A DNA stretch of 35,519 nucleotides from NCBI GenBank assembly GCA_051001455.1, contig JBPCNH010000034.1, positions 1 through 35,519 of the forward strand, read 5' to 3'. This DNA is from JBPCNH01 sp051001455. Lineage in GTDB: Bacteria > Actinomycetota > CADDZG01 > WHSQ01. Positions 1 to 7,014 of this stretch are shown here, in pieces; positions within the stretch are counted from its first letter, which is position 1; each line of letters begins with the position of its first letter. The translations under genes and the position numbers were made by a program. Under the pieces are notes generated by a model. It saw only the letters and a program-made list of their open reading frames with translations, was not told the DNA's origin and did not search any database.

Positions 1-122
1 AAGGGGGGCGAACCCCACCCACCAGATAAGGACAAAAACACAGACGACGCGGGGGGGCCGGTGCTGTCCCCCCCCCCCCCCGCACCGCCTAGACAAAGAA
101 ACCAGGCCAAGGGACAGGACGG
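1..122. other. Low-complexity leader with G7 and C14 homopolymers
   Basis: A run of seven G (51-57) is followed ten bases later by a run of fourteen C (68-81), so the two can fold into a G:C hairpin. No gene is visible in this stretch. A ribosome binding site (AGGACGG) just before 123 serves the first gene. The C14 run is unusual and could be a slippage-prone tract, a strong terminator-like hairpin for an upstream gene, or a contig-end assembly artefact. Confidence 0.5.
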
Positions 123-1463
123 ATGAACAAAATCATCACCGGCTTAGCCGCCACGGTCGCAGGTATCGGCGTGATCGTTGGCGGGGCGCTGCTCCCAGGG
201 CGCGGCGACGCCGGGACGGGGACCGCCGCGTTGCGCGATCCGGATACAGCTAGGGCGCTGTCACCGGTGGCCTCGAACCGAGACCTAGACGCCACCATCG
301 CAACCCTCGAGTCGCAGGTCGCAGGCGATCGAGCAAGCGCTGAGACTCACGCATCTCTCGGGCTGGCATACCTGAACAAGGCCCGAGCGACCGCCGAGCC
401 CTCCTGGTACACGCGGGCCGAAGACGCTCTGACCCGCTCCCTCGAGACCGACGACTCCGAGAACTTCACTGCTTTCGTCGGGATGGGTGTACTCCAAGGC
501 GCCCGCCACGACTTCACCGGCTCGCTCAACTGGGCGCGCCGTGCGCAAGAGGTGAACCCTTTCAATTCGTTCGCTTACGGGATCGAAGGTGACGCGCTGA
601 TCCAGCTCGGCCGCGCCAACCAAGCAGATGCCGCATTCCAGGAGATGATCGACAGACGACCCGACCTCGGTTCCTTCGCGCGCATCGCGTACGCCCGTCA
701 GGTGCGGGGTGACACGAAGGGGGCGATCGAAGCGATGGAGTCGGCGCGCCAAACAGCCGCTTCTCCCGAGGACTTCGCCTGGACCAGCTATCATCTGGCC
801 GAGCTTTACGTTGGTAGTGGCCGGCTGAAGCGTGCCGAGAAGGAATACGGCCGGGGGGCAGCAGCCGATCCCCAGCACCACCTGCCCGACGAGGGTTTCG
901 CGCACCTCGCGTTCACGCGCGGCGACTATCCCGAGGCGATCAGGCTCCTCTCGAGTGTCATCGACCGTGTTCCACTGCCCGACTACATGATCGCCTTGGG
1001 AGATCTCTACCTTCTAGCCGATGAGCCCGATCTCGCCGAAGCGCAGTACCGGCGCGCCGAAGAGAAGCTGGCCGGCTTCCATGCAGCCGGGGTGAACCCC
1101 GACACCGAGGAAGCGCTCTTCTATGCGGACGACCTGAGGGACCCGGCACGGGCTCTCGAGATCTCAACGCGTTTGATGGAGGACAGAAGCACCAATTTCG
1201 AGGTTCTGGACGCCCACGCGTGGGCCTTGCATGCAACAGGACGTCGCGTGGCTGCTGAAAAGTTCATCAGGAGAGCACTAGCGGGAAGCGCCTGGGATCC
1301 CGGCGTCTTGTTCCACGCAGGAGCCATCGCCGACTCGCTCGGTAAGCCGCGGCTCGCTCTAGAGCGCTACGAGGCCGCGGTGGACGCCGACCCGTACTTC
1401 TCGTTCCGCTACTCCCACGTAGCTCAGAAGAGGCTTCGCGCCTTGTCGGGAGGAAATCGGTGA
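123..1463 (+). CDS. Secreted or membrane-anchored TPR-repeat protein
   Basis: A 446-residue protein with an N-terminal hydrophobic segment (about residues 5-27, rich in Gly/Ala/Val), which is a signal peptide or signal anchor, followed by degenerate tetratricopeptide repeats through most of the rest. The clearest TPR-like helices are near residues 72-110 (ASLGLAYLNKA), 145-170, 220-245 (YHLAELYVGSGRLKRAEKEY), 260-310 and 390-430 (GKPRLALERYEAAVDADPYF). TPR arrays are protein-interaction scaffolds, and no catalytic motif is seen. The start is ATG with AGGACGG upstream. The last codons overlap the next gene by four bases (GTGA), so the two are co-translated. The specific partner cannot be told from sequence. 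Confidence 0.85.
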   Translation: MNKIITGLAATVAGIGVIVGGALLPGRGDAGTGTAALRDPDTARALSPVASNRDLDATIATLESQVAGDRASAETHASLGLAYLNKARATAEPSWYTRAEDALTRSLETDDSENFTAFVGMGVLQGARHDFTGSLNWARRAQEVNPFNSFAYGIEGDALIQLGRANQADAAFQEMIDRRPDLGSFARIAYARQVRGDTKGAIEAMESARQTAASPEDFAWTSYHLAELYVGSGRLKRAEKEYGRGAAADPQHHLPDEGFAHLAFTRGDYPEAIRLLSSVIDRVPLPDYMIALGDLYLLADEPDLAEAQYRRAEEKLAGFHAAGVNPDTEEALFYADDLRDPARALEISTRLMEDRSTNFEVLDAHAWALHATGRRVAAEKFIRRALAGSAWDPGVLFHAGAIADSLGKPRLALERYEAAVDADPYFSFRYSHVAQKRLRALSGGNR

Positions 1464-1885
1464 CGCGCTGGACCGCGGTCCTCCTCGTCCTGCTTCTCGG
1501 GACCGCGGCGTGTGGCAAGGACGCGAGCGAGTACGCGGGGGTAGACGAGCTCGCCGTTGCTCTTTCCGACGGAGGCGAGGAGTGCAGCAGCCTCGAGAAG
1601 CTGGACCCCGCTCAGCCCGGGGAGCACATCTCCGATAAGGCTCCTCTGGGTGCTGAGAGACTTCCGCAGGAAGCCGGCAAGTGCATGAGAGGGAGTGACG
1701 AGCTCCGGCTCTTCACGTTCGCCGACGAGACAGCGCAAGAGCGATGGTCGCAGCTAGCGAAGCGCCTAGGTTCTCCCGCCGTCGCCGGTCCGAACTGGGT
1801 CGTGCTGGCGCCTTCTGAGGACGCCGCGGCGGACGTGGAGGAGATCCTCGGAGGCGAGTTCGTCTCCTCTGGATCGGAGCGATAG
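1460..1885 (+). CDS. Small lipoprotein of unknown function
   Basis: A 141-residue protein with a classic lipoprotein signal: charged N-terminus (MTRW), hydrophobic core, and lipobox GTAAC with the lipidated cysteine at residue 18. The mature part has two further cysteines (near residues 34 and 74) that could form a disulfide. No catalytic motif or known domain is recognised. It starts with GTG inside the stop of the TPR gene (GTGA overlap), so it probably works with that protein on the outer face of the cytoplasmic membrane. The pairing is inferred from operon structure only. Confidence 0.75.
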   Translation: MTRWTAVLLVLLLGTAACGKDASEYAGVDELAVALSDGGEECSSLEKLDPAQPGEHISDKAPLGAERLPQEAGKCMRGSDELRLFTFADETAQERWSQLAKRLGSPAVAGPNWVVLAPSEDAAADVEEILGGEFVSSGSER

Positions 1886-2114
1886 CCGGTACGGGGCACC
1901 GGATCCTCCGGCTAGGAGAGGGTCTCATCGGGTTGGAGGTTAATAACTTCGGGCGCGCTGAAGCGCACGGGGAACGTTCCGGAGTGCATCGGGACGACCG
2001 TCTTCACCTCCAGCAGGCGCACCGGTCTAGGTACGTCCATCTAACAGACACCTTCCGGGCGTCGAACCGCTGTAACGTCGGAGTGCCACAACCGAAAACG
2101 AGCGGGAGATCATG

Positions 2115-2411
2115 ATGCGGAAGATCGGAAGACTGCGGAAGCTGCTGCGGTTCGCCACATTCATATTGCTGGGGGCCGCTGTCTATACCGAGGCTCGTAA
2201 GAAACCCGAGGAGCGAACGGGTCAGGGCGAGGTCGGGGGCGTGGTGCCCTACGACTTCCGTCCGCCGACATTGGCGCGGTTCAAAGCCGCGATGTGGAAC
2301 AGAGAGGACGATCGTCTCGTGATGCCGCAGGCTTTCGGTGTCGGTTGGACCATCAACTTCGCGCGCGCGAAAGAGCTCTACGAGCAGTCCCAGGCCCAGT
2401 CCCAGAACTAG
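2115..2411 (+). CDS. Small DUF5808-like membrane protein
   Basis: A protein of about 98 residues with a basic N-terminus, one hydrophobic stretch (about residues 12-25, FATFILLGAAVYTE), then a soluble tail containing WNREDDRLVMPQAFGVGWTI and NFARA. The D-D-R-x-x-x-P-x-x-x-G-x-GWTINFA pattern resembles the DUF5808 family, small proteins of unknown role often tied to membranes in Gram-positive bacteria. Two ATG codons stand in tandem at 2112 and 2115; GGGAG at 2104-2108 is better spaced for the second. It stands alone between the lipoprotein operon and the HNH repeat element. Confidence 0.7.
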   Translation: MRKIGRLRKLLRFATFILLGAAVYTEARKKPEERTGQGEVGGVVPYDFRPPTLARFKAAMWNREDDRLVMPQAFGVGWTINFARAKELYEQSQAQSQN

Positions 2412-2428
2412 CTCGCTTCCGCCCCCAC

Positions 2429-3902
2429 CGCTATGAAGTTGTCAAGGCGCGTGTAGCTAGACGTTGCCGTCCTTCGTTGCTTTGATGCGGGTTCCGTTAG
2501 TGGGCTAGGTGCATCCGGTTAGGGGTCCGGCGGGTCTGGATCCTGCGGCGGCGGTCGCTCCCGCTGCGCACCCGGCGGCCGCCTCAACTTCCCCGCTTTG
2601 CGGTCTGCTTCCGTCTTCTCTAAATGACAGGCCCAGCACTTGTCGTCGCTGTTGCCGAGGCTCGACGGGTTGCCCGCGCAGTAGGGCTCTACATGATCGA
2701 TCTGCGGTCTGAAGCGGTTGCCGCACTGCGAGCAGCATCTCCCGTCGAACTCTGGCGGCCGCCCCAACTCCAGAGCGATCTTCACCTCGACGGGAATGCG
2801 CCGGGTCCACCGCTTGAAGTGCCTTAGGTCGGTGCCGTCGAAGAACACGCCACTCAAGAAGGCGTCCTCGGCGATCTCCCGAGCCACCGACGGGGCCCAC
2901 GCGCCAAATGAACGGTTTTGGGTGGGCGGGGGGAACGCAAAGGCGGGGAGCAGAGTTGATTTCTTGCACACCTCGCCCTCGCGGACGTCGCTCCAGCCAC
3001 GTTTCGCCACCTCGTGGCTGACCAGCACGACAACCTCAGGCCGCGTCGTAGATGCCTTGCCACCACCCGACAACATCCCAGCGAAAGCATCTGCCACGTA
3101 GCGTTCATAGGGCTCCATCTCGGCGCCCGGCTTTTCTTTGGCGGCTGCCTTAGCTGCTCGGTAGAGGCGCGCCGCTTCGGCTTCGGCCCGCGCCACGAGC
3201 GGCGTCCCCACATGGGGCTCGAAGGCGAGATGGATATTCACCATCCCCAGCGGGTCGGCATACGAGCGCCCAGAACGAGCACAGCGTTGCCGCTCCGCAA
3301 GCCCACGGTGCTGCTCGGCTTCAAGCGCCACCTTGCGAGCCCGCTCCTTCAGCACATGGAAAGAAGACTCCTGCGCCACCGCTACCAAAGCCTCTGCAGC
3401 TCCAGGAGATGACGTCTCGGCCTTAGCGATCTCGCCTGCCTGTTCCAATGAAACGGCCCCCGTCTGGAGTGCCCCCGCCAGAACATCGGAGTCCTTCAAC
3501 ACGGCTCCCGTAGCGATCGTCTCTTTGGCGCGTCCCATAGAGACGCCTTGGATCTTCGCCAGCCCGGCCGCGTCATCGATCCGTGCCGCAAGCCGGGTAA
3601 CCCGATATTCGGCAAGGCGCTTCAGCTGGACACTTAGCTCGAGCTCGGCGCGGGCTCCCTCAATCGAGAGGAGGTCGGGCTCGAAACAGGCATTCGCTTT
3701 CTCCAGGAGACGAAGCGCCTCCCTCACCTAGCCGCCTGCTCTTTCCACCGAGCCCACCGAACCCGACCGTTCGGGCTGGGTGGGAGTCTTCTTCGAGCGC
3801 CGCTCCGAGGGCGGCCGGTTAGTTGTTTTCACGCCCTCAACGATAGTGACGAGGTGAGACAGAAACACACCCAGATCGGGTCATCCCCCCAAGAAAGTTG
3901 AG
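2429..3902. repeat. Dispersed ~1.47-kb HNH repeat element, copy 1
   Basis: This segment and 27975-29449 match along their whole lengths in the same orientation and stop matching abruptly at both ends. The first 25 bases are identical (from CGCTATGAAGTTGTCAAGG), and both copies end in AAGAAAGTTGAG. The element carries one gene on the minus strand plus about 90 bp beyond its stop and 175 bp before its start. There is no transposase and no clear terminal inverted repeat, though both ends contain AAGTTG in the same orientation. The size and the DUF222/HNH content recall the REP13E12 repeats of Mycobacterium tuberculosis. From 3903 to 4064 I see no gene. Confidence 0.8.
2519..3727 (-). CDS. DUF222/HNH endonuclease (13E12-type), copy 1, possibly degenerate
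   Basis: A 402-residue protein with an N-terminal alpha-helical DUF222 region and a C-terminal HNH nuclease domain. The HNH core shows CSQCGNRF, DHVEPY, an asparagine-rich loop and CWACHLEK, giving the two zinc-binding Cys pairs and the catalytic histidine. The proline-rich tail ends in PPQDPDPPDP. Compared with copy 2 (28066-29271), the segment IPGVGPI that links DUF222 to HNH is replaced by about 15 extra unrelated residues (roughly KSTLLPAFAFPPPTQNRSF). A TAG codon also lies directly before the GTG start where copy 2 has TAC. If the gene really begins further upstream at GTG 3832, as frame conservation suggests, this copy is truncated. Nuclease activity is likely for the family but uncertain for this copy. 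Confidence 0.75.
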   Translation of the reverse strand: MREALRLLEKANACFEPDLLSIEGARAELELSVQLKRLAEYRVTRLAARIDDAAGLAKIQGVSMGRAKETIATGAVLKDSDVLAGALQTGAVSLEQAGEIAKAETSSPGAAEALVAVAQESSFHVLKERARKVALEAEQHRGLAERQRCARSGRSYADPLGMVNIHLAFEPHVGTPLVARAEAEAARLYRAAKAAAKEKPGAEMEPYERYVADAFAGMLSGGGKASTTRPEVVVLVSHEVAKRGWSDVREGEVCKKSTLLPAFAFPPPTQNRSFGAWAPSVAREIAEDAFLSGVFFDGTDLRHFKRWTRRIPVEVKIALELGRPPEFDGRCCSQCGNRFRPQIDHVEPYCAGNPSSLGNSDDKCWACHLEKTEADRKAGKLRRPPGAQRERPPPQDPDPPDP

Positions 3903-4064
3903 GTTTTTTGCGATTCGCCGATCGCGCTCGAATCGACACCCGTTTAGGAAGTCATTGACGTCAGATCGAGCGATCGATCCAGATATCAGTTGATCTCAGC
4001 AGCCCCTGACGGCGGCCATCGGGAGCAGAGTCTTACGGCCGATGCGCCGCAATCCCACTCCATC

Positions 4065-4703
4065 TCATGTCAGCCTCCAGGCACGTCGCCCTAGGTAAAT
4101 CGCTGTGGCGATCGGGAGTAGGGCGATCACAACCATCAGCGCAATTCCCCACCACTCCGAGGTGATGGCCTGCCCTGCGCAGACTGTCACCGGCACCTCT
4201 TCGAACAGCCGGCGTCCATCGCCTGAGGTCACCGCCTTGCACATGCTGACCGCCGGAGCAGCGAACATAACCGGAGCGGCGAACATAAAGAGAAAGAACG
4301 GGAGAGCCAGTCCTCCCGGTAACACCAAGGTTCCTATGAGCTTGTCTCGAGCGGTCCAGACGCGCGAGACCCAGAGCAAGATCACGCCGAGGAACCACCC
4401 GATGCCCGGGATGATGACGCCCCCAAGTAGCAGCGCCGCGATCGCGAACCCCTCTAGCGGCCCTGCCTTTGACCTCGGGGCTATGTCGAGACGCTCACGG
4501 GCGTCGGCCGCGATTGTCTCAGCGTCTCCAAGTTCGTCCAAAACCGTACGGACACCAGCTTCACCGGAGTCCCGCGTCGCCTCCTCGATGTGACTTCGGA
4601 TCTCGTCCACGATCTCAATGCGACGAGCGCGTGGAAGCTCAGAGAGAGCGCGGTCCAGTTCTTTCAGGTACCGCTCTGCAGCAGGGTGGATGCTCGTTTT
4701 CAC
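4065..4703 (-). CDS. HAAS-domain membrane protein, PadR partner
   Basis: A 212-residue protein. The N-terminal ~65 residues (AERYLKELDRALSELPRARR ... EIVDEIRSHIEEA ... LGDAETIA) match the HAAS/DUF1700 signalling domain. The rest holds about four hydrophobic segments (near residues 82-105, 115-140, 140-160 and 185-205), so it is an integral membrane protein. The start is GTG, overlapping the stop of padR by four bases; an in-frame ATG much further upstream lies inside padR and is not used. PadR-HAAS pairs are common in Gram-positive bacteria and usually control membrane or envelope functions. The role is inferred from this pairing. Confidence 0.8.
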   Translation of the reverse strand: MKTSIHPAAERYLKELDRALSELPRARRIEIVDEIRSHIEEATRDSGEAGVRTVLDELGDAETIAADARERLDIAPRSKAGPLEGFAIAALLLGGVIIPGIGWFLGVILLWVSRVWTARDKLIGTLVLPGGLALPFFLFMFAAPVMFAAPAVSMCKAVTSGDGRRLFEEVPVTVCAGQAITSEWWGIALMVVIALLPIATAIYLGRRAWRLT

Positions 4704-5050
4704 TGCCCGTCCTCCTCGATCAGCTTGTCTACTGATGACCTGAAGCGCCGCCATTCCTGGGCGAACCCGTCGAGAGCGCGCTGTCCCTTCGCCGTGATGC
4801 GGTAATAGCGACGAGGGGGGCCTTTCGGCGACTCCTGCCATGACGAGGCGACGAGCCCGTCTTTCCGGAGGCGTGTGAGGAGCGGATACAGGGTGCCCTC
4901 CGAGGTCACCAACCCGTCGACCTGCGCGAGGGTCTTGACGAGGTCGAAGGCGTAGCGATCGTCCCGCTTCAGGACCGCCAGCACGCAGTACTCCAGCGTT
5001 CCTCGTCGCATCTGGCTGAGCACCCGCTCTTCTGTCTCCCTAGGTGCCAT
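4700..5050 (-). CDS. PadR-family transcriptional regulator
   Basis: A 116-residue winged-helix regulator. It shows the PadR hallmarks LEYCVLAVLKRDDRYAFDLV (helices 1-2), SEGTLYPLLTRLRKDGLV (recognition helix and wing) and PPRRYYRITAKGQRAL (second wing strand), followed by a short C-terminal dimerisation helix. I chose ATG 5050 rather than ATG 5059 because TACTAT (5063-5058, minus strand) would be a -10 box seven bases before it, giving a leaderless mRNA; 5059 falls inside that box. PadR proteins usually repress their own operon, here padR plus the HAAS membrane protein. Confidence 0.88.
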   Translation of the reverse strand: MAPRETEERVLSQMRRGTLEYCVLAVLKRDDRYAFDLVKTLAQVDGLVTSEGTLYPLLTRLRKDGLVASSWQESPKGPPRRYYRITAKGQRALDGFAQEWRRFRSSVDKLIEEDGQ

Positions 5051-5137
5051 GCGTCGCATAGTAGCAGGTGTCGCCGGGTAGCGGGCTCTGGGGTATCCAG
5101 CGGAACTTCACACGGTGTCGCGGAGGAAAACTCTTGG

Positions 5138-6301
5138 CTACAAGCCCAGGGTCTTGGCGATTATGTATTTCTGGACTTCGCTGGTGCCCTCGACCAGCGG
5201 GAAGATCCGCACGAGACGGTAGATGCGCTCGAGTGGAAGGTCGCGCATCCATCCCATGCCTCCATGTACTTGGATCATCCGGTCGACCACCCGGTTGACC
5301 ATCTCCGAGGCGTAGAGCTTCACTACCGAGGACTCCTGGATGACGGGATCGCCCTGGTCGTACTTCCAGGCGCACTCGTAGGTCATGAGTCTCGACGCCT
5401 TGAGCTCGACGAGTGATTCGACGATGTGTCCCTGCACGTACTGGTTCTTGCCGATGGGGCGATCGAACGCCTTGCGCTGCTTGGCGTATTCCGTGCCGAG
5501 CTGTAAACAGAAGTCTGCGATCCCGTTGCACATCGAAGCTATGGACAATCGCCCCATCGCGAGGAACTGCATCGCCGCGTAGAAACCCATGCCGACCTGG
5601 TCCTTGCCGCCGAGGATCTGATCCTCGTGCACTCGGCAATCCTCGAAGTGGAGCTCGAACTGCCCTTCGCCCTCGACCATGCCGATCTGACCGCGACCCA
5701 CCTCGAACCCCGGAGTGCCGGCCTCGACGATGAACGCGGTGATGCCGCCTTGAGCTTTGAGGGCGCGGTCGTTTGCCGCGAACACCAGTGCGAAGTCGGC
5801 TTGCTTGCCGTTGGTGATGAAGTGCTTCGTACCGTTGAGGACCCAATGGTCCCCGTCGGGCGTCGCGGTGGTGCGGATGCTCTGCGCGTCCGAGCCGGCA
5901 TCCGGTTCGGTGAGCGCGAAGCACATCGACTTGTCGGCCGAGATCAGCGGCATCAGGTACTTCTTCTTCTGTTCATCGGTGCCGTTCAGTAGCAGCCCGG
6001 TGGGGCCTTCGGGACCGTAGACGGTGAATCCGGCAAGGCGGCATCCGGTTCGCGCGGCGGCTTCGCGGAGGAGAACCATCCCGAGTTGAGGGAGGCCGCT
6101 GCCGCCGAGGTCCTCGGGAAAGTCCGCCGCGTAGAAACCGAGCTCGGCCGACCGTTTCCTCACCCGGTCCCGCAGCTCGATCGGCGTGTCGTCGCTCTCC
6201 TTATCGAGCTCGGACTCCTCGAGCGGGCGGAGTTCCCGGTCGATGTACGAGGTGATCTGACCTTGAAGCTCGGCATATTCGACGGGGATCGAGAAATCCA
6301 T
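5138..6301 (-). CDS. Acyl-CoA dehydrogenase
   Basis: A 387-residue FAD-dependent acyl-CoA dehydrogenase, which introduces the alpha,beta double bond in fatty-acid or branched-chain acyl-CoA catabolism and passes electrons to ETF. It has the normal family length and both signatures: MCFALTEPDAGSDAQSI (FAD/substrate loop) and, at the C-terminus, QVHGGMGWMRDLPLERIYR followed by LVEGTSEVQKYIIAKTLGL, whose EGT glutamate is in the usual catalytic-base position. The start is ATG 6301, with a strong GGAGGA seven bases upstream; the open frame runs further upstream without similarity. It is divergent from the ECF sigma gene. The acyl chain-length preference cannot be read from sequence. Confidence 0.92.
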   Translation of the reverse strand: MDFSIPVEYAELQGQITSYIDRELRPLEESELDKESDDTPIELRDRVRKRSAELGFYAADFPEDLGGSGLPQLGMVLLREAAARTGCRLAGFTVYGPEGPTGLLLNGTDEQKKKYLMPLISADKSMCFALTEPDAGSDAQSIRTTATPDGDHWVLNGTKHFITNGKQADFALVFAANDRALKAQGGITAFIVEAGTPGFEVGRGQIGMVEGEGQFELHFEDCRVHEDQILGGKDQVGMGFYAAMQFLAMGRLSIASMCNGIADFCLQLGTEYAKQRKAFDRPIGKNQYVQGHIVESLVELKASRLMTYECAWKYDQGDPVIQESSVVKLYASEMVNRVVDRMIQVHGGMGWMRDLPLERIYRLVRIFPLVEGTSEVQKYIIAKTLGL

Positions 6302-6390
6302 GGGTCCTCCTGAGACCGGCGCTTGAGGGCAACGATATGCCAGGTCATTTCCCGGTCTGGGGCGTGGCGACCGATAGCGTGGACGCCACG

Positions 6391-6419
6391 GGCAACCTGC
6401 AGGTGTCCTCCTGCGTCTC
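6391..6419 (+). promoter_or_regulatory. Candidate ECF-type promoter for the sigma factor operon
   Basis: GGCAAC (6391-6396) and CGTCTC (6414-6419) are separated by 17 bases, which fits the usual ECF pattern of a -35 with AAC and a -10 with CGTC. The spacer includes a 10-bp perfect palindrome ACCTGCAGGT (6395-6404). An 8-bp inverted repeat, TCCTCCTG (6406-6413) and CAGGAGGA (6428-6435), overlaps the -10 region. The site lies about 65 bp before the sigma gene start, so self-activation is plausible. This is a motif match only. Confidence 0.45.
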
Positions 6420-6486
6420 TCAGGCGACAGGAGGAGAAGCGCAGGTGGTAGGAGCACAGTTGACGATAGAAGGCGGGGTGCGCTTG

Positions 6487-7014
6487 ATGGAGCGTTCCGA
6501 CGTCGAGAGGGATCGCGACACAGCGGCTCTTTTCGACCGTCACTACGCGCCGATGTGCCGCTTGGCTTACGTGATCCTCGGGGACTCCCAGATGGCGGAA
6601 GAGATAGTCATGGACGCGATGTTGAAGACCTACAGCGGCTGGGGCCGCATCCGCGATCTCGACCGCAGCGACGCTTATCTCCGGCGCATCGTGGTGAACA
6701 TGTGCCGCTCCAAGATCCGGCGCAAGGTGATCGAAGCCCGCGTGAACCAGGTGTCTTACCGCCGCGAGGAATTGAAACAACCGTCGTGGGACCCCGAGCG
6801 TCACGAGACCGGACGGCTCGTCTGGGCCGCGGTGCAAGAGCTCCCCGAGCGCCAGAGGGCTGCGGTGGTACTCCGTTACTTCGAGGACATGCCCGAAGCC
6901 CAGATCGCCGAGGTGCTCGACTGTTCGGTGGGCACCGTGAAATCCCAGTTATCGAAGGCGAGAGCCAAGCTCGAGAAGGCTCTCAATGTCTCACTCGAGA
7001 GAGGCCAGTCATGA
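6487..7014 (+). CDS. ECF-family RNA polymerase sigma factor
   Basis: A 175-residue sigma-70 factor of the ECF group, with region 2 (ALFDRHYAPMCRLAYVILGD ... AEEIVMDAMLKTYSGWGRI) and region 4 (LPERQRAAVVLRYFEDMPEA followed by QIAEVLDCSVGTVKSQLSKA). It directs RNA polymerase to GGAAC/CGTC-like promoters and is normally held inactive by a membrane anti-sigma factor. ATG 6487 is chosen because GGCGGGG sits eight bases before it; a GTG at 6478 overlaps that motif. The gene ends in an ATGA overlap with the beta-propeller gene, the usual place for the anti-sigma partner. Confidence 0.9.
   Translation: MERSDVERDRDTAALFDRHYAPMCRLAYVILGDSQMAEEIVMDAMLKTYSGWGRIRDLDRSDAYLRRIVVNMCRSKIRRKVIEARVNQVSYRREELKQPSWDPERHETGRLVWAAVQELPERQRAAVVLRYFEDMPEAQIAEVLDCSVGTVKSQLSKARAKLEKALNVSLERGQS

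Noticed and set aside
1933..2115. Small open frame after the lipoprotein
   Set aside because: No ribosome binding site, no hydrophobic or known pattern; the 229-bp gap is best left as intergenic.
6361..6450. Dense inverted repeats that recalled a small structured RNA such as SRP RNA
   Set aside because: The conserved SRP RNA tip (GGAAGGAAGCAG type) is absent, and an ECF promoter explains the position better.
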